Assembly: GCA_032622095.1 (NCBI GenBank)
Contig: CP136069.1
Span: 108,156,278-108,220,277 of the forward strand
Direction of reading: 5' to 3'
Length of the DNA: 64,000 bases
From: Siphonodentalium dalli
Taxonomy: Eukaryota; Mollusca; Scaphopoda; Gadilida; Siphonodentaliidae
How positions within the stretch are numbered: position 1 is the first letter of the stretch; each line of letters opens with the position of its first letter. The notes beneath the pieces are model-generated. The model did no database searches and was not told where the DNA came from. It was given only the letters and a program-made list of their open reading frames with translations. The position numbers were made by a program, and so were the translations under genes. This document shows positions 8,716 to 20,650 of the stretch, in pieces.

Positions 8716-8888
8716 CTGTTCAAATTGAAATGGGAAACAGTTGCAAACAGTTTACAATAATGTTCTGAATTAAATGTAAACACATAGCTCCATTAACACT
8801 TTTCATCTCAAAGTAGGATGGCCAGAACTTTACTTTTAATCAGCATTTTCAGAAAAGCAAAGATGAATAACAAAAGAACAAATATCCT

Positions 8889-9110
8889 AAACGAGAGGCC
8901 GATCACGATCGGCAGATGTTTAACCCATACCTTTGCGATAGTGATCATCTATTTTCAGTCTGGACGCGAAAATCCATAAGCCATAACTCCGTTTAAAAAA
9001 ATGGATCAAACCCAAATTCGAACACTATCTGTATTTTGGGCTGAGAAACTCACATACCAAATTTACATACATCTCAATGAAATGAGATATATCAGATGAA
9101 AGGTATTTCT
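8889..9110 (+). repeat. Helentron-like element, 5' end and one core unit
   Basis: Begins 'aaacgagaggccgatcacg' with palindrome gccgatc-ac-gatcggc, then 'atgtttaacccatacc', then one core repeat ('gccataactccg ... gtattttgggctgagaaactcacataccaaattt'). The 3' end is lost. Confidence 0.75.
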
Positions 9111-9405
9111 ACTAAGAATTAGGAATGTTGAGAAGGGTTCATTTTAGATACAAAAATCCATACTGAACAAGTGACGGACGATTATGATTACATGAAGGAG
9201 AATGATTACATGAAAAATATACAAAAGAATAAAATCGATGACCAGGGTTAACAATTTTAACCTGTATAAAATTAGGGGACTGTACCAGATATGTCACTTG
9301 AACACTGCATTGATAGGCTAAACCAGAGAGTTGTGCCGGAGTTGATAAATAATGAGCCAACACTGTCTACACACTATGGAAATGCAATAAACAACAGATG
9401 GCTAT

Positions 9406-10096
9406 GGCCAAAAAAAAAAAAGGTTTTGGTTCTCAGGCCCCGCCGCATTGAATAAAATGGGCCGCATGAGGCCTTTTTATTGCAATGCCTGATGTTATGA
9501 CAAAAAAACTTACGAAAAAAATTATTTTAAAAAAAATAAATCTATATATATTTTTGTTTTATTTTATCAACATGTCCATAGCAGATATGTGTTGAATATT
9601 AGTGTGCATTGAGCTCCAACATGTATTGTGTTAAAAGGTGACTTGCAGGCTTACAACATGAAGTAGATGACTACAATTAAGAAAATGATTAGCTGATCGT
9701 CATGCTCTTCTTGCAATTAGTTATTGTGAACAACTTACACTAATTGTAACTTTATACAATTGAAAGGCACAGGACTAAATTCAGGATCACATATTAGAAT
9801 GGGGAGGTATCAGTTTTTAGACAACAATAACAGTAGTTAATGTCAGGTGCACTGTATATTGTTAGGTAATCCCAGTCATACACTGGTAGTACAATGTCAT
9901 TTTTATATAAGACTAAATGAGTTTATATGCATAACAGTTCCCTCTACCTTTCTGGTTATTACTAGACAGAGGAAGGTATCTTTGTTCATGCTTACTATGC
10001 GCAGAAAAAAAATAAATAAATAAATAAAACCCTCCCTCCCTCATTGATTTGAAAAAAAAATTGCCCGAGAACCAAAACACTCTTTTGTTTTTGGCC
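9406..10096 (+). mobile_element. Harbinger/Tourist-like MITE, copy 1
   Basis: Terminal inverted repeats: GGCCAAAAA...GGTTTTGGTTCTC at the left, and GAGAACCAAAAC...TTTTTGGCC at the right. Flanks TAT|...|TAT suggest a 3-bp target duplication. A second copy in the opposite orientation is at 36606-37253 with TAA on both sides. 3-bp T-A-W duplications with GG-starting ends suggest the PIF/Harbinger group. No transposase. Confidence 0.65.
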
Positions 10097-10239
10097 TATT
10101 CAAGTCATTTTATATGTGCAGCAGTGAGTATCAGATTTCATTATCAATAATACAGGTTAACTCTAGTTTCTCTCTTACTGATATCACAGATAATTAATTG
10201 TGAGCTGCTATGGTTATATATTGTAAGCAAATCTCAAAT

Positions 10240-12063
10240 CTGTTCAATTCTTAGTTTAAAAGGGGCCATAACTCTGGTATAAAAAACAGGATCTGACCCA
10301 TATTCAAACTCGATCTGTATTTTGAGTTGACAAACTCACATACCAAATTTGGTTCCTATCAGATGAAAACTGGTAGATTTACCGAAGCAAGCATGAATTC
10401 TATGTCAAAGGGCCACTAAAAATAAAAGGCCGCTCGGCCACAGTGTCAACCGAACCGGTGGCTTCATTTGGAGCGGAGGCTTTGTAGAAGTATACTATAT
10501 GGATAAGACACTTGTGCATTGTCTCATTACTGTCATGCATACAAATAACCAAATCTTTAAAAAACTCTTAAAGTCAAAATATAACCTCAAATTGGCACAA
10601 AATGAAGAAAATTACAAGAAAAATTGAATTTTCTAAGTCGAAAAGCCCATATTACTGTGAACAAAATCATTGGTTCAAACTCAAATTCGTCGAACTTGAT
10701 CTGTCTTTTGTGCTAGTAAACCTACATATACCAAATTTAATTTCATTCAGTACACATTTACTAAAGTTTTCATCCGGAAACCTCAATTGGCAAAAATTCT
10801 AAGTCAAAAAGGGACATAACTCTGGTGAAAATTGGCGGAACCCGAATTCGAACTTGACCTGTGTTTTGCTGGGAGAAAGAGACATACCATATTTGATTTA
10901 AATCTGATTAACTCTACTAAAGTTATCATCCGGACACCAACTTTTGGGGTTTTATATGTCCGGTCGGCGGACAAAAAAGGGCCATAGTTCTCGCAAAAAT
11001 TATCGGATTAAACCGAAGTTCGAACTTGAGCTGTATTTTGATATAAGTAATCCACAAAAAAAAAGGGCTTTGCATATAAACAATCCAAAATCAAGTTATC
11101 ATCCGGGAAACCAAAAAAAAGAAGAACAAGAGGTGGCATCAGAGATGCTGTGCTCGTTTTCGGTGGCTTACCGCCGGTGGCTACCGCCGCTGACTACCGC
11201 CAATTGGTGTGCATCAGTATCGGTAGACTAATTAATAGGCAAAATCGGTTAATATTTGTTCGTTATCGCGCTAACGAGCTGAAAATTCGTGAAAAATGAC
11301 TAATTAAGGGCCATAACTCTATCAAATTTTATCGAACCAGGCCGGTTTTCGAACTCGTCCGAGATATTCTTGGGAGACACCTATATCCCAAATTTCAATC
11401 GAATCAGATAACGTTTGTTGAAGTTGTTGCGCTTACGAGCCTAAAATCAGTGAAAAATGGCAAAGGGCCACAACTCTGTAATAAATGTGCGGACGAACCC
11501 GATTTTTTGTCTGCAGCTTACGTGCATGGATATGTACTCACACACCAAAAATTAACGGTTGAGTTATAAGCAAAAAACGCCGGCCGCCCGCCCGGCCGCC
11601 GCCCGCCCCGGCCGCCGCCCGCCCACAATCAAACTATAAGTCGAGTTTTGGAAAAAAACTCGACAAAAAATTGAATTTTCTTTGTCGAAAAAGGGACATA
11701 ACTCTGCCAAAAATGGTCAGGCAGAACCCAAGTTCGAACTTGGCCTGTGTTTTGCTGGGAGAAAGTAATATACCAAATTTGGTTTGAATCCGATTAACTC
11801 TACTAAAGTTATCATCCGGAAACCAACTTTCAGGGGTTTTCCAAATCAAAAAAGGGCCATAACTCTCGCAAAAATGGGCGGAGCAAACCCATATTCGAAC
11901 TTGACCTTTATTTTGGTCAGATAAACTCATCTATGAAATTTGCTTTTGATCTAATAACCGAAACTAAAGTTATCATCCGGAAACCATTTCCGGACGCACG
12001 GACGGACGGACGGACGGACACCGGCTATTTTAATAGTCCCCCGAATTTTTTTTTTCGGGGGAC
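10240..12063 (+). repeat. Helentron/pearl-like core-repeat array with terminal hairpin
   Basis: Tandem and diverged core units ('agggccataactct', 'cgaacttgacctgt', 'accaaatttggtt', 'gttatcatccggaaacc') run from about 10260. They are followed by (ACGG)n at 11993-12020 and a hairpin agtcccccgaa-T run-ttcgggggac (12035-12063). This matches the pearl architecture known in bivalves: core repeat, then ACGG microsatellite, then right end. The first few hundred bases may belong to a second, truncated element. Confidence 0.75.
11577..11627. repeat. GC-rich simple repeat (CGGCCGCCCGCC)n
   Basis: A 50-base nearly pure C/G run inside AT-rich sequence, between two core units, at the place where other copies have ACGG repeats. 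Confidence 0.85.
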
Positions 12064-12222
12064 AATAATCTGATCAAACCCATATTAGAACTCGAACTGT
12101 ATTTTAGGTGGAGAAACTGACATACCAAATTTGGTTCTGATCAGATAATATTTTTTTTAGTTATCATAGAATTCAAGAACTTTAAATTGAAAAAGGGCCA
12201 TAACTCCTTTAAACCTTTAAAA

Positions 12223-13678
12223 AAACGAGAGGCCGATCACGATCGGCAGATGTTTAACCCATCCCTTAGCGATAGTAAATTGTTAAGATCAGAATCATAA
12301 TCTTTTAATGTTGAATTATAGAGTATACTGTTATAATCTAAAGTAGTATATGACAAATGTACATAATAACCAGTAATAACACAAATTATTGGAATGTATG
12401 AGTCAATATAGAAGGGTTAATATAATATAATATAATTATTTATTTAATGGAAAAGGTTAAAAGACATGGAATAGGTAAAAGGAGTTAAATCACCTATCTC
12501 TGCCCTGTTTGATCCAATGTAGTCCCATCATCCAAGGACTTAGAGAGCTCCATTGGTCTAGTTAAATAAATTCACATGGCTAAGTTGTGGTTAAAAAGAT
12601 AGCTAAATCAATTTATCCAATAATTCACTAACTGTGTCTCTTATACAGAGCTAACATATGAGGGCTATAAATAACTCTCAAAGCAATAAACTATATTGTC
12701 TTTTATCTTGCTCACAGAGAAGCAGGTATTCATTAATTGTAAGTTACTTGGGTTATAATCTGGATAATTCTTAGTTTAAAAAGGGCCATATCTCTGGTAT
12801 AACAAATTGGATCTAACCCATATTCAAACTCGTTCTGTATTTTGAGTTGAGAAACTCACATACCAAATTTGGTTCCTATCAGATGAAAAATGGTTGATTT
12901 ATCGAAGTACATGTACATGTATGTGTGAATCATATGTCAAAGGACCATAACTCCATTAAACAAAATCCGATCAAACCCATATTCGAACTCAATCTGTATG
13001 TTGGTCTGAAAAACTCATACACCAAATTTGGTTCCAATCAGATAAAAAATGTTTGAGTTATGGCAGAATTCATGAATTCTAAGTCGAAAAAGGGCCATAA
13101 CTCCGTAATAAAAAGTCGGATCAAACCCATATTCGAACTCGATCTGTATTTTGGGCCGAGAAACTCACATACCAAATTTGGTTCCGATCAGATAAAAAAT
13201 GTTTGAGTTATGGCAGAATGCGTGAATTCTAAGTCGAAAAAGGGCCATAACTCGGTCAAAAAAAGTCGGATCAAACCCATATTCGAACTCGATCTGTATT
13301 TTGGGCTGAAAACCCCATATACAAAATTTGATCAGGTAAAAATTTTTTGAGTTATCGCATTACACATAAAGTGTCTACGGACGGATGGACGGACAGACGG
13401 ACGGACAGACGGACACACGACGAGTGGTCAATCCGGACAACGACACTATGTTTACCATACATGGTATGGGTAAACATAAAAACTCCGATCAAATCCATAT
13501 TCGAACTCGATCTGTATTTTGGGCCGAGAAACTCACATACAAAATTTGGTTGCGATCAGATAGAAAATATTTCAGTTATCGCACCATGCGTAAAGTGTCT
13601 ACAGACAGATGGACTAACGATGAGTGGTCAATCCGGACAACGACACTATGTTTACCATACTATGGTATGGGTAAACAT
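12223..13678 (+). mobile_element. Complete-looking Helentron/pearl-like element (copy 1)
   Basis: The 5' end is AAACGAGAGG plus palindrome gccgatc-ac-gatcggc, then ATGTTTAACCCAT. The body has about 150-bp core repeats (about 12780-13360, four or more). A microsatellite (ACGG/ACAG)n follows at 13376-13418 with a hairpin at 13450-13475. A further core unit follows, and a final hairpin gtttaccata-c-tatggtatgggtaaac lies at 13650-13676. The subterminal words ATGTTTA(A)CCCATAC and GTATGGGTAAACAT are inverted relative to each other. No Rep/helicase; non-autonomous. Frames spanning the microsatellite are not genes. Confidence 0.75.
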
Positions 13679-13679
13679 A

Positions 13680-14022
13680 ACAAAACGACTGAACATGCCA
13701 TTGAATGTCCCCCTAGTGGTGAACATCCAAACCAAATTTCATTGAGAAACCCGAGCACAATTGTTCAAGGTATCGCCTGAACAGACATCGGATGGACCAA
13801 AAAGCCAACATTTCAAGATAAACAAAGATGAATAACTCTAGAATAGAAATCTGAACAAAAAGGTTGAACCCTCCATTGAATGTCCTCATAGTAATGAACA
13901 TCAATACCAAATATAAAACATTGTGATCCAAGCACTACTCTTCAAGTTATGACATGAATAGACATCAGATGGACGTATGGACAGACAGACGGACAGGTGC
14001 AAAACAGTATACCCCCCTTTTT
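13680..14022 (+). repeat. Second core-repeat family with ACAG microsatellite
   Basis: Two units of 'aatgtcc..ctagtggtgaacatccaaaccaaat' type, then gacagacagacggacagg, ending 'cagtatacccccctttttt' exactly where the next element begins. Confidence 0.65.
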
Positions 14023-15018
14023 TAAACGAGAGGTCAGATGTTTAACCCATACCATCTACCATACTAACTAGATCTAGACTGAATATATGCCTGTACACAT
14101 TACATGGAGATGATTGGAAAGATATATTAAGGGGTTTCCATCATTTTCTTGTATCTGCATATATATGAGATTGATCAGATCAGAGCTTATATTTTGTCCC
14201 ACTTAACAATTGGCTTCTCGTAAAACATTTTTTTGAGAAAACAAGCCACACAGTTAGGATCCCAAAATACGATGGGGCCAGCATGGTTGGTCCCGTCGAA
14301 GGAAAATTTAATTTTTATGCATTAAAGATGCAATTTCCTTGCTTCTAGAACTGAAATCATGAATCTTATTATTATTATTTTCTGCCTAGTGGACCAGTAG
14401 AGCAATATGTTAGACAGGTATATTTATCTGCCTGTTACACATTGCAGATAATTCAATATTGGCTAGCCAATATTTGAGTTTGACATTGATAGCAAGATAT
14501 CTACAGTGTGAGTGGGAAGGAGTTAATATCATTTTCCAAACCAACTAATCAATCAATACCTCAATACATACAGGTGAAGAGTGCCACACACGTGCCAAGC
14601 ATTAACAGGAAGATCAGATGAAAAGTTTTTAATTATTTCATTGAAATGTGTGGAATTCTTTTCTAAACAGATCAACCAATCAATACCAAAAACTATACAG
14701 GTGAGGGGGTCTGTGTCATAATAAACCTGCATTTAAAAAATGAACTCGATATGACAAAAATTACTTGAGTTATCACATCAGATAGCACATGTCCATGTCT
14801 GGATGGAAAGTGTTAATAATTTCTAAACCGATCAACCGATCGATACCAAAAATTAAACAGGTAAGGGTTGTTTCATCATAAACCTGCACATAAAAAATAC
14901 TTTGAGTGAACGCATCGAATAGTATGTGTCTACAGACAGAGATGGCTAGAAGGATGGACGGACAGATGAACCACGGCTGTCGGCATTATGTGTACCACAC
15001 ATGGTATGGGTACACATA
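14023..15018 (+). mobile_element. Helentron-like element, variant without 5' palindrome (copy 1)
   Basis: Starts AAACGAGAGG then directly TCAGATGTTTAACCCATACC; the palindrome half is deleted. It ends with 'acggacagatgaacc' and hairpin tgtgtaccaca-catggtatgggtacaca (about 14990-15018). Confidence 0.65.
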
Positions 15019-15025
15019 CTAGTAA

Positions 15026-15407
15026 GGGGTCATCTCAAAACTACTATCGGGATCCCGATAGATTTCCCGATAGGATATCGATAGTTATCGGGAAATTATC
15101 GGGAAATGACGCAACATTTATCGGGAAATTATCGGGAAATGACGCAACGTTTATCGGGAAATGACGAAACGTTTTATCGGGAAATGTACATAGTCTATCG
15201 GGATTCTTTCGGAGTTTAGTTTCTTTTCGGAATAACGTCATCGGGGAAACTATCGGGAAACAACACCGCGTCGGAAATGTTCTGTATCATGATTACTCCG
15301 ACTTTTATCGGGATTTTATGTTTCATAGATCTATTAAGCTTTCTTATTGATTTAATAGCTTTCTAAAATCATCGGTATAGACCTAATAGTTTTCTACAGT
15401 AGGCTAT

Positions 15408-15456
<49 letters not shown>

Positions 15457-17546
15457 CAAGTTGTAGAGCTATTGTACAAGGATGATCAGGGGTGGCTACA
15501 ATATAAATACCCCACACACACCTGGAAATCTGCAAAATCGGGACCATGCCCAAATATGTATACAGTCGTTCCACACATATAGAGATACCACGCCTAATCG
15601 GCGCGGCTCCCCTAGTATAGTTTTGGAGATTTATAAAGTCCAAGCGGTGAATAGTCAATGCAAGAGATTTGTATTTATTTGCGACCACATAATTCACAAT
15701 TAATCGTGTGATTTGGAAATAAATTGGCAGATCTCTGGGCAGTATTCATATGAGATGACGTAAATTCTATATTTAGCGCTATTCCAGGAATTGGGGTCAC
15801 ACCCAAATATGTATAGTAGGCCTTAATGCAAGCGGCTCCTTTCACATTCTAAAAATAGAACAGATCCATCAATTGATTAAATTCTAAGATTTATTTCGGC
15901 GTTGCGGCTACTATCTTCAAAGCTTAATTGTGTTTGTAATATGTTTAAATACATCCGACTTTTAAATATGGAGGAAATAAAGAAATACATATATTATGGC
16001 AAATGTAATAGATTTGTATTTAATCGCGAATCGCCGACGACACAATTAATGCAAGCACAATCGAGTGCAGTCTTAACACGAGATACGAGATGTCGTATGT
16101 TCTATTTTTAGCCCGATTCCCGGAATTGGGGTCATCAATATTTACGTTTCTGGGAACAACACACGTGGCATTGCAGAGTAATACGTCTCGATGATTTCAC
16201 ACAGTGAACGGATTTATAAAACAATTTCAAACATGGGACAACTCAAGCTTAAAAAAAATATCACGCCATGAATATCTACTCGGTTCTCTACCCTTTAGTC
16301 AAGAGTAGGCTATAGAAATTTGAAACATGACATATTGGGGGGGGTGTCCTGATGTACATGTAAAGTTTTAGCAACATTTAGCAGTAATATTCCATACTTT
16401 TTCATGAATCGTAATATGGTAAATAAAGAGCGTGTGAAAATATGAATGGAAAATTCCATGCAAATCTGCAGTGCAAAGGTTATAAATACGCGAAGTAATC
16501 ATAACATTTAACTGGCAATTAAATGTGTGCATGGGCTGCTTTTCATATTCTACATTAATTTCGTTTTCTGTAATTACTACTAATTATAATGCTGCATTGA
16601 TTATTTCGATAAGTTGAACATAGCCTAATTATGTTGACAGTGTCGAATTTCACGATTGCATCATCAAGGTCAAGGTAACACGATGCGATTTATTTGTAGT
16701 AGGCCTGCTCCTATATTTCGTCATTTTTTTCTTTCAAAAAGATGTCTTGCTAACTTTTATTTAGTTTACTTTCGATATTAACCCTTTACCCAACAGTAAT
16801 ATTACCTCCAGCCAACAGAACTTTCAGGTGACGTCAAAGTTTTTGAAGAAAAACATGTATTATTACTAAATGTTATGTGGCTCCTGATTTATGAAATTAT
16901 GTTCATCTGTATGGATGGGGACTGGGAGTAAACAAAAATTCAGAGTTGTGAATCCCCCTCCCCAAGCATGATAGTATGGTGAATATTTAGTAGGTTTTAT
17001 ATTTATATTTTATAACAATAAATGTAATAAACAAACGAAAGGTAAGTTTTGTTTTATCGACAGATCAATGTGACTTTCAGTTTCAATTTCTCTGTCGGAA
17101 AACCATATCACGAAATTGGGTAATTTATTAATGTTTTAAGCCATGGCTACGTGGTGAAATGAAACATAAAATAAATCACCAAGTGGCCTATCAACTCTTG
17201 GATAGTTACGTGTAAATTCAGTTACAATTGACTGCATTATTAGTCCAAACTAGTCAACATTGTGCCATCGATTACAACGCACGTGTTTTTTTGTTTACTT
17301 CAATTTACAACGCACCGGTTTTTGACCTTGACATTGCAGTCAATACATTCGCACCGCACATATCTTGAGCAATTAATAAATTAAACAATTCTTTCGTGCC
17401 TACATTGTATCTTACGATCGAGAAAGTGCTTTCTCTTAGTGAAATTTTGAGCAATCATATTCAATATAAAATGACAAGACAGTTCCGATAAGTAATTCGT
17501 GGTAATGCAGCACTAATCGGAATTGATTTGCGCACTTTCAATTTAA
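15026..17546 (+). mobile_element. TAA-flanked TIR element, left part (copy 1, cut by gap)
   Basis: Left TIR ggggtcatctcaaaactact followed by atcgggatcccgatag and several subterminal TATCGGGAAAT motifs. Same element as 20651-24897; the right part is missing because the block ends at the gap. Confidence 0.8.
15409..15455. repeat. Poly-G run of 47
   Basis: Uninterrupted G. The flanking 0.2 kb (15241-15455) is absent from the second copy of this block. Confidence 0.97.
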
Positions 17547-17646
17547 NNNNNNNNNNNNNNNNNNNNNNNNNNNNNNNNNNNNNNNNNNNNNNNNNNNNNN
17601 NNNNNNNNNNNNNNNNNNNNNNNNNNNNNNNNNNNNNNNNNNNNNN
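17547..17646. other. Assembly gap, 100 N
   Basis: Exactly 100 unknown bases, the conventional size for a gap of unknown length. Confidence 0.99.
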
Positions 17647-17847
17647 CGGCTATTTTAATAGTCCCCCGAATTTTTTTTTTCGGGGGACAATAATCTGATC
17701 AAACCCATATTAGAACTCGAACTGTATTTTAGGTGGAGAAACTGACATACCAAATTTGGTTCTGATCAGATAATATTTTTTTTAGTTATCATAGAATTCA
17801 AGAACTTTAAATTGAAAAAGGGCCATAACTCCTTTAAACCTTTAAAA

Positions 17848-19304
17848 AAACGAGAGGCCGATCACGATCGGCAGATGTTTAACCCATCCCTTAGCGATAG
17901 TAAATTGTTAAGATCAGAATCATAATCTTTTAATGTTGAATTATAGAGTATACTGTTATAATCTAAAGTAGTATATGACAAATGTACATAATAACCAGTA
18001 ATAACACAAATTATTGGAATGTATGAGTCAATATAGAAGGGTTAATATAATATAATATAATTATTTATTTAATGGAAAAGGTTAAAAGACATGGAATAGG
18101 TAAAAGGAGTTAAATCACCTATCTCTGCCCTGTTTGATCCAATGTAGTCCCATCATCCAAGGACTTAGAGAGCTCCATTGGTCTAGTTAAATAAATTCAC
18201 ATGGCTAAGTTGTGGTTAAAAAGATAGCTAAATCAATTTATCCAATAATTCACTAACTGTGTCTCTTATACAGAGCTAACATATGAGGGCTATAAATAAC
18301 TCTCAAAGCAATAAACTATATTGTCTTTTATCTTGCTCACAGAGAAGCAGGTATTCATTAATTGTAAGTTACTTGGGTTATAATCTGGATAATTCTTAGT
18401 TTAAAAAGGGCCATATCTCTGGTATAACAAATTGGATCTAACCCATATTCAAACTCGTTCTGTATTTTGAGTTGAGAAACTCACATACCAAATTTGGTTC
18501 CTATCAGATGATAAATGGTTGATTTATCGAAGTACATGTACATGTATGTGTGAATCATATGTCAAAGGACCATAACTCCATTAAACAAAATCCGATCAAA
18601 CCCATATTCGAACTCAATCTGTATGTTGGTCTGAAAAACTCATACACCAAATTTGGTTCCAATCAGATAAAAAATGTTTGAGTTATGGCAGAATTCATGA
18701 ATTCTAAGTCGAAAAAGGGCCATAACTCCGTAATAAAAAGTCGGATCAAACCCATATTCGAACTCGATCTGTATTTTGGGCCGAGAAACTCACATACCAA
18801 ATTTGGTTCCGATCAGATAAAAAATGTTTGAGTTATGGCAGAATGCGTGAATTCTAAGTCGAAAAAGGGCCATAACTCGGTCAAAAAAAGTCGGATCAAA
18901 CCCATATTCGAACTCGATCTGTATTTTGGGCTGAAAACCCCATATACAAAATTTGATCAGGTAAAAATTTTTTGAGTCATCGCATTACACATAAAGTGTC
19001 TACGGACGGACGGACGGACAGACGGACGGACAGACGGACACACGACGAGTGGTCAATCCGGACAACGACACTATGTTTACCATACATGGTATGGGTAAAC
19101 ATAAAAACTCCGATCAAATCCATATTCGAACTCGATCTGTATTTTGGGCCGAGAAACTCACATACAAAATTTGGTTGCGATCAGATAGAAAATATTTCAG
19201 TTATCGCACCATGCGTAAAGTGTCTACAGACAGATGGACTAACGATGAGTGGTCAATCCGGACAACGACGATATGTTTACCATACTATGGTATGGGTAAA
19301 CATA
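17848..19304 (+). mobile_element. Helentron/pearl-like element (copy 2 of block)
   Basis: Same element as 12223-13678, in the second copy of the duplicated block, with a few substitutions. Hairpins at about 19076-19101 and 19275-19301. Confidence 0.75.
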
Positions 19305-19646
19305 ACAAAACGACTGAACATGCCATTGAATGTCCCCCTAGTGGTGAACATCCATACCAAATTTCATTGAGAAACCCGAGCACAATTGTTCAAGGTATCG
19401 CCTGAACAGACATCGGATGGACCAAAAAGCCAACATTTCAAGATAAACAAAGATGAATAACTCTAGAATAGAAATCTGAACAAAAAGGTTGAACCCTCCA
19501 TTGAATGTCCTCATAGTAATGAACATCAATACCAAATATAAAACATTGTGATCCAAGCACTACTCTTCAAGTTATGACATGAATAGACATCAGATGGACG
19601 TATGGACAGACAGACGGACAGGTGCAAAACAGTATACCCCCCTTTT
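19305..19646 (+). repeat. Second core-repeat family (copy 2 of block)
   Basis: Counterpart of 13680-14022. Confidence 0.6.
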
Positions 19647-20643
19647 TTAAACGAGAGGTCAGATGTTTAACCCATACCATCTACCATACTAACTAGATCT
19701 AGACTAAATATATGCCTGTACACATTACATGGAGATGATTGGAAAGATATATTAAGGGGTTTCCATCATTTTCTTGTATCTGCATATATATGAGATTGAT
19801 CAGATCAGAGCTTATATTTTGTCCCACTTAACAATTGGCTTCTCGTAAAACATTTTTTTGAGAAAACAAGCCACACAGTTAGGATCCCAAAATACGATGG
19901 GGCCAGCATGGTTGGTCCCGTCGAAGGAAAATTTAATTTTTATGCATTAAAGATGCAATTTCCTTGCTTCTAGAACTGAAATCATGAATCTTATTATTAT
20001 TATTTTCTGCCTAGTGGACCAGTAGAGCAATATGTTAGACAGGTATATTTATCTGCCTGTTACACATTGCAGATAATTCAATATTGGCTAGCCAATATTT
20101 GAGTTTGACATTGATAGCAAGATATCTACAGTGTGAGTGGGAAGGAGTTAATATCATTTTCCAAACCAACTAATCAATCAATACCTCAATACATACAGGT
20201 GAAGAGTGCCACACACGTGCCAAGCATTAACAGGAAGATCAGATGAAAAGTTTTTAATTATTTCATTGAAATGTGTGGAATTCTTTTCTAAACAGATCAA
20301 CCAATCAATACCAAAAACTATACAGGTGAGGGGGTCTGTGTCATAATAAACCTGCATTTAAAAAATGAACTCGATATGACAAAAATTACTTGAGTTATCA
20401 CATCAGATAGCACATGTCCATGTCTGGATGGAAAGTGTTAATAATTTCTAAACCGATCAACCGATCGATACCAAAAATTAAACAGGTAAGGGTTGTTTCA
20501 TCATAAACCTGCACATAAAAAATACTTTGAGTGAACGCATCGAATAGTATGTGTCTACAGACAGAGATGGCTAGAAGGATGGACGGACAGATGAACCACG
20601 GCTGTCGGCATTATGTGTACCACACATGGTATGGGTACACATA
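19647..20643 (+). mobile_element. Helentron-like variant element (copy 2 of block)
   Basis: Counterpart of 14023-15018, followed by actagTAA and the TIR element. Confidence 0.65.
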
Positions 20644-20650
20644 CTAGTAA

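Larger units (their letters stand above)
12022..17546 (+). repeat. 5.5-kb duplicated block, copy 1 (before gap)
   Basis: Nearly identical base for base to 17647-22962, apart from rare substitutions, small indels and one 0.2-kb length difference at 15241-15455. Copy 1 ends where the run of N begins, and copy 2 starts where it ends. Confidence 0.95.

Noticed and set aside
13347..13780. Overlapping 132- and 131-aa frames (also 18972-19405, 34354-34860, 44644-44856)
   Set aside because: They run through the ACGG/ACAG microsatellite and core repeats and occur in several copies; periodic repeats keep frames open.
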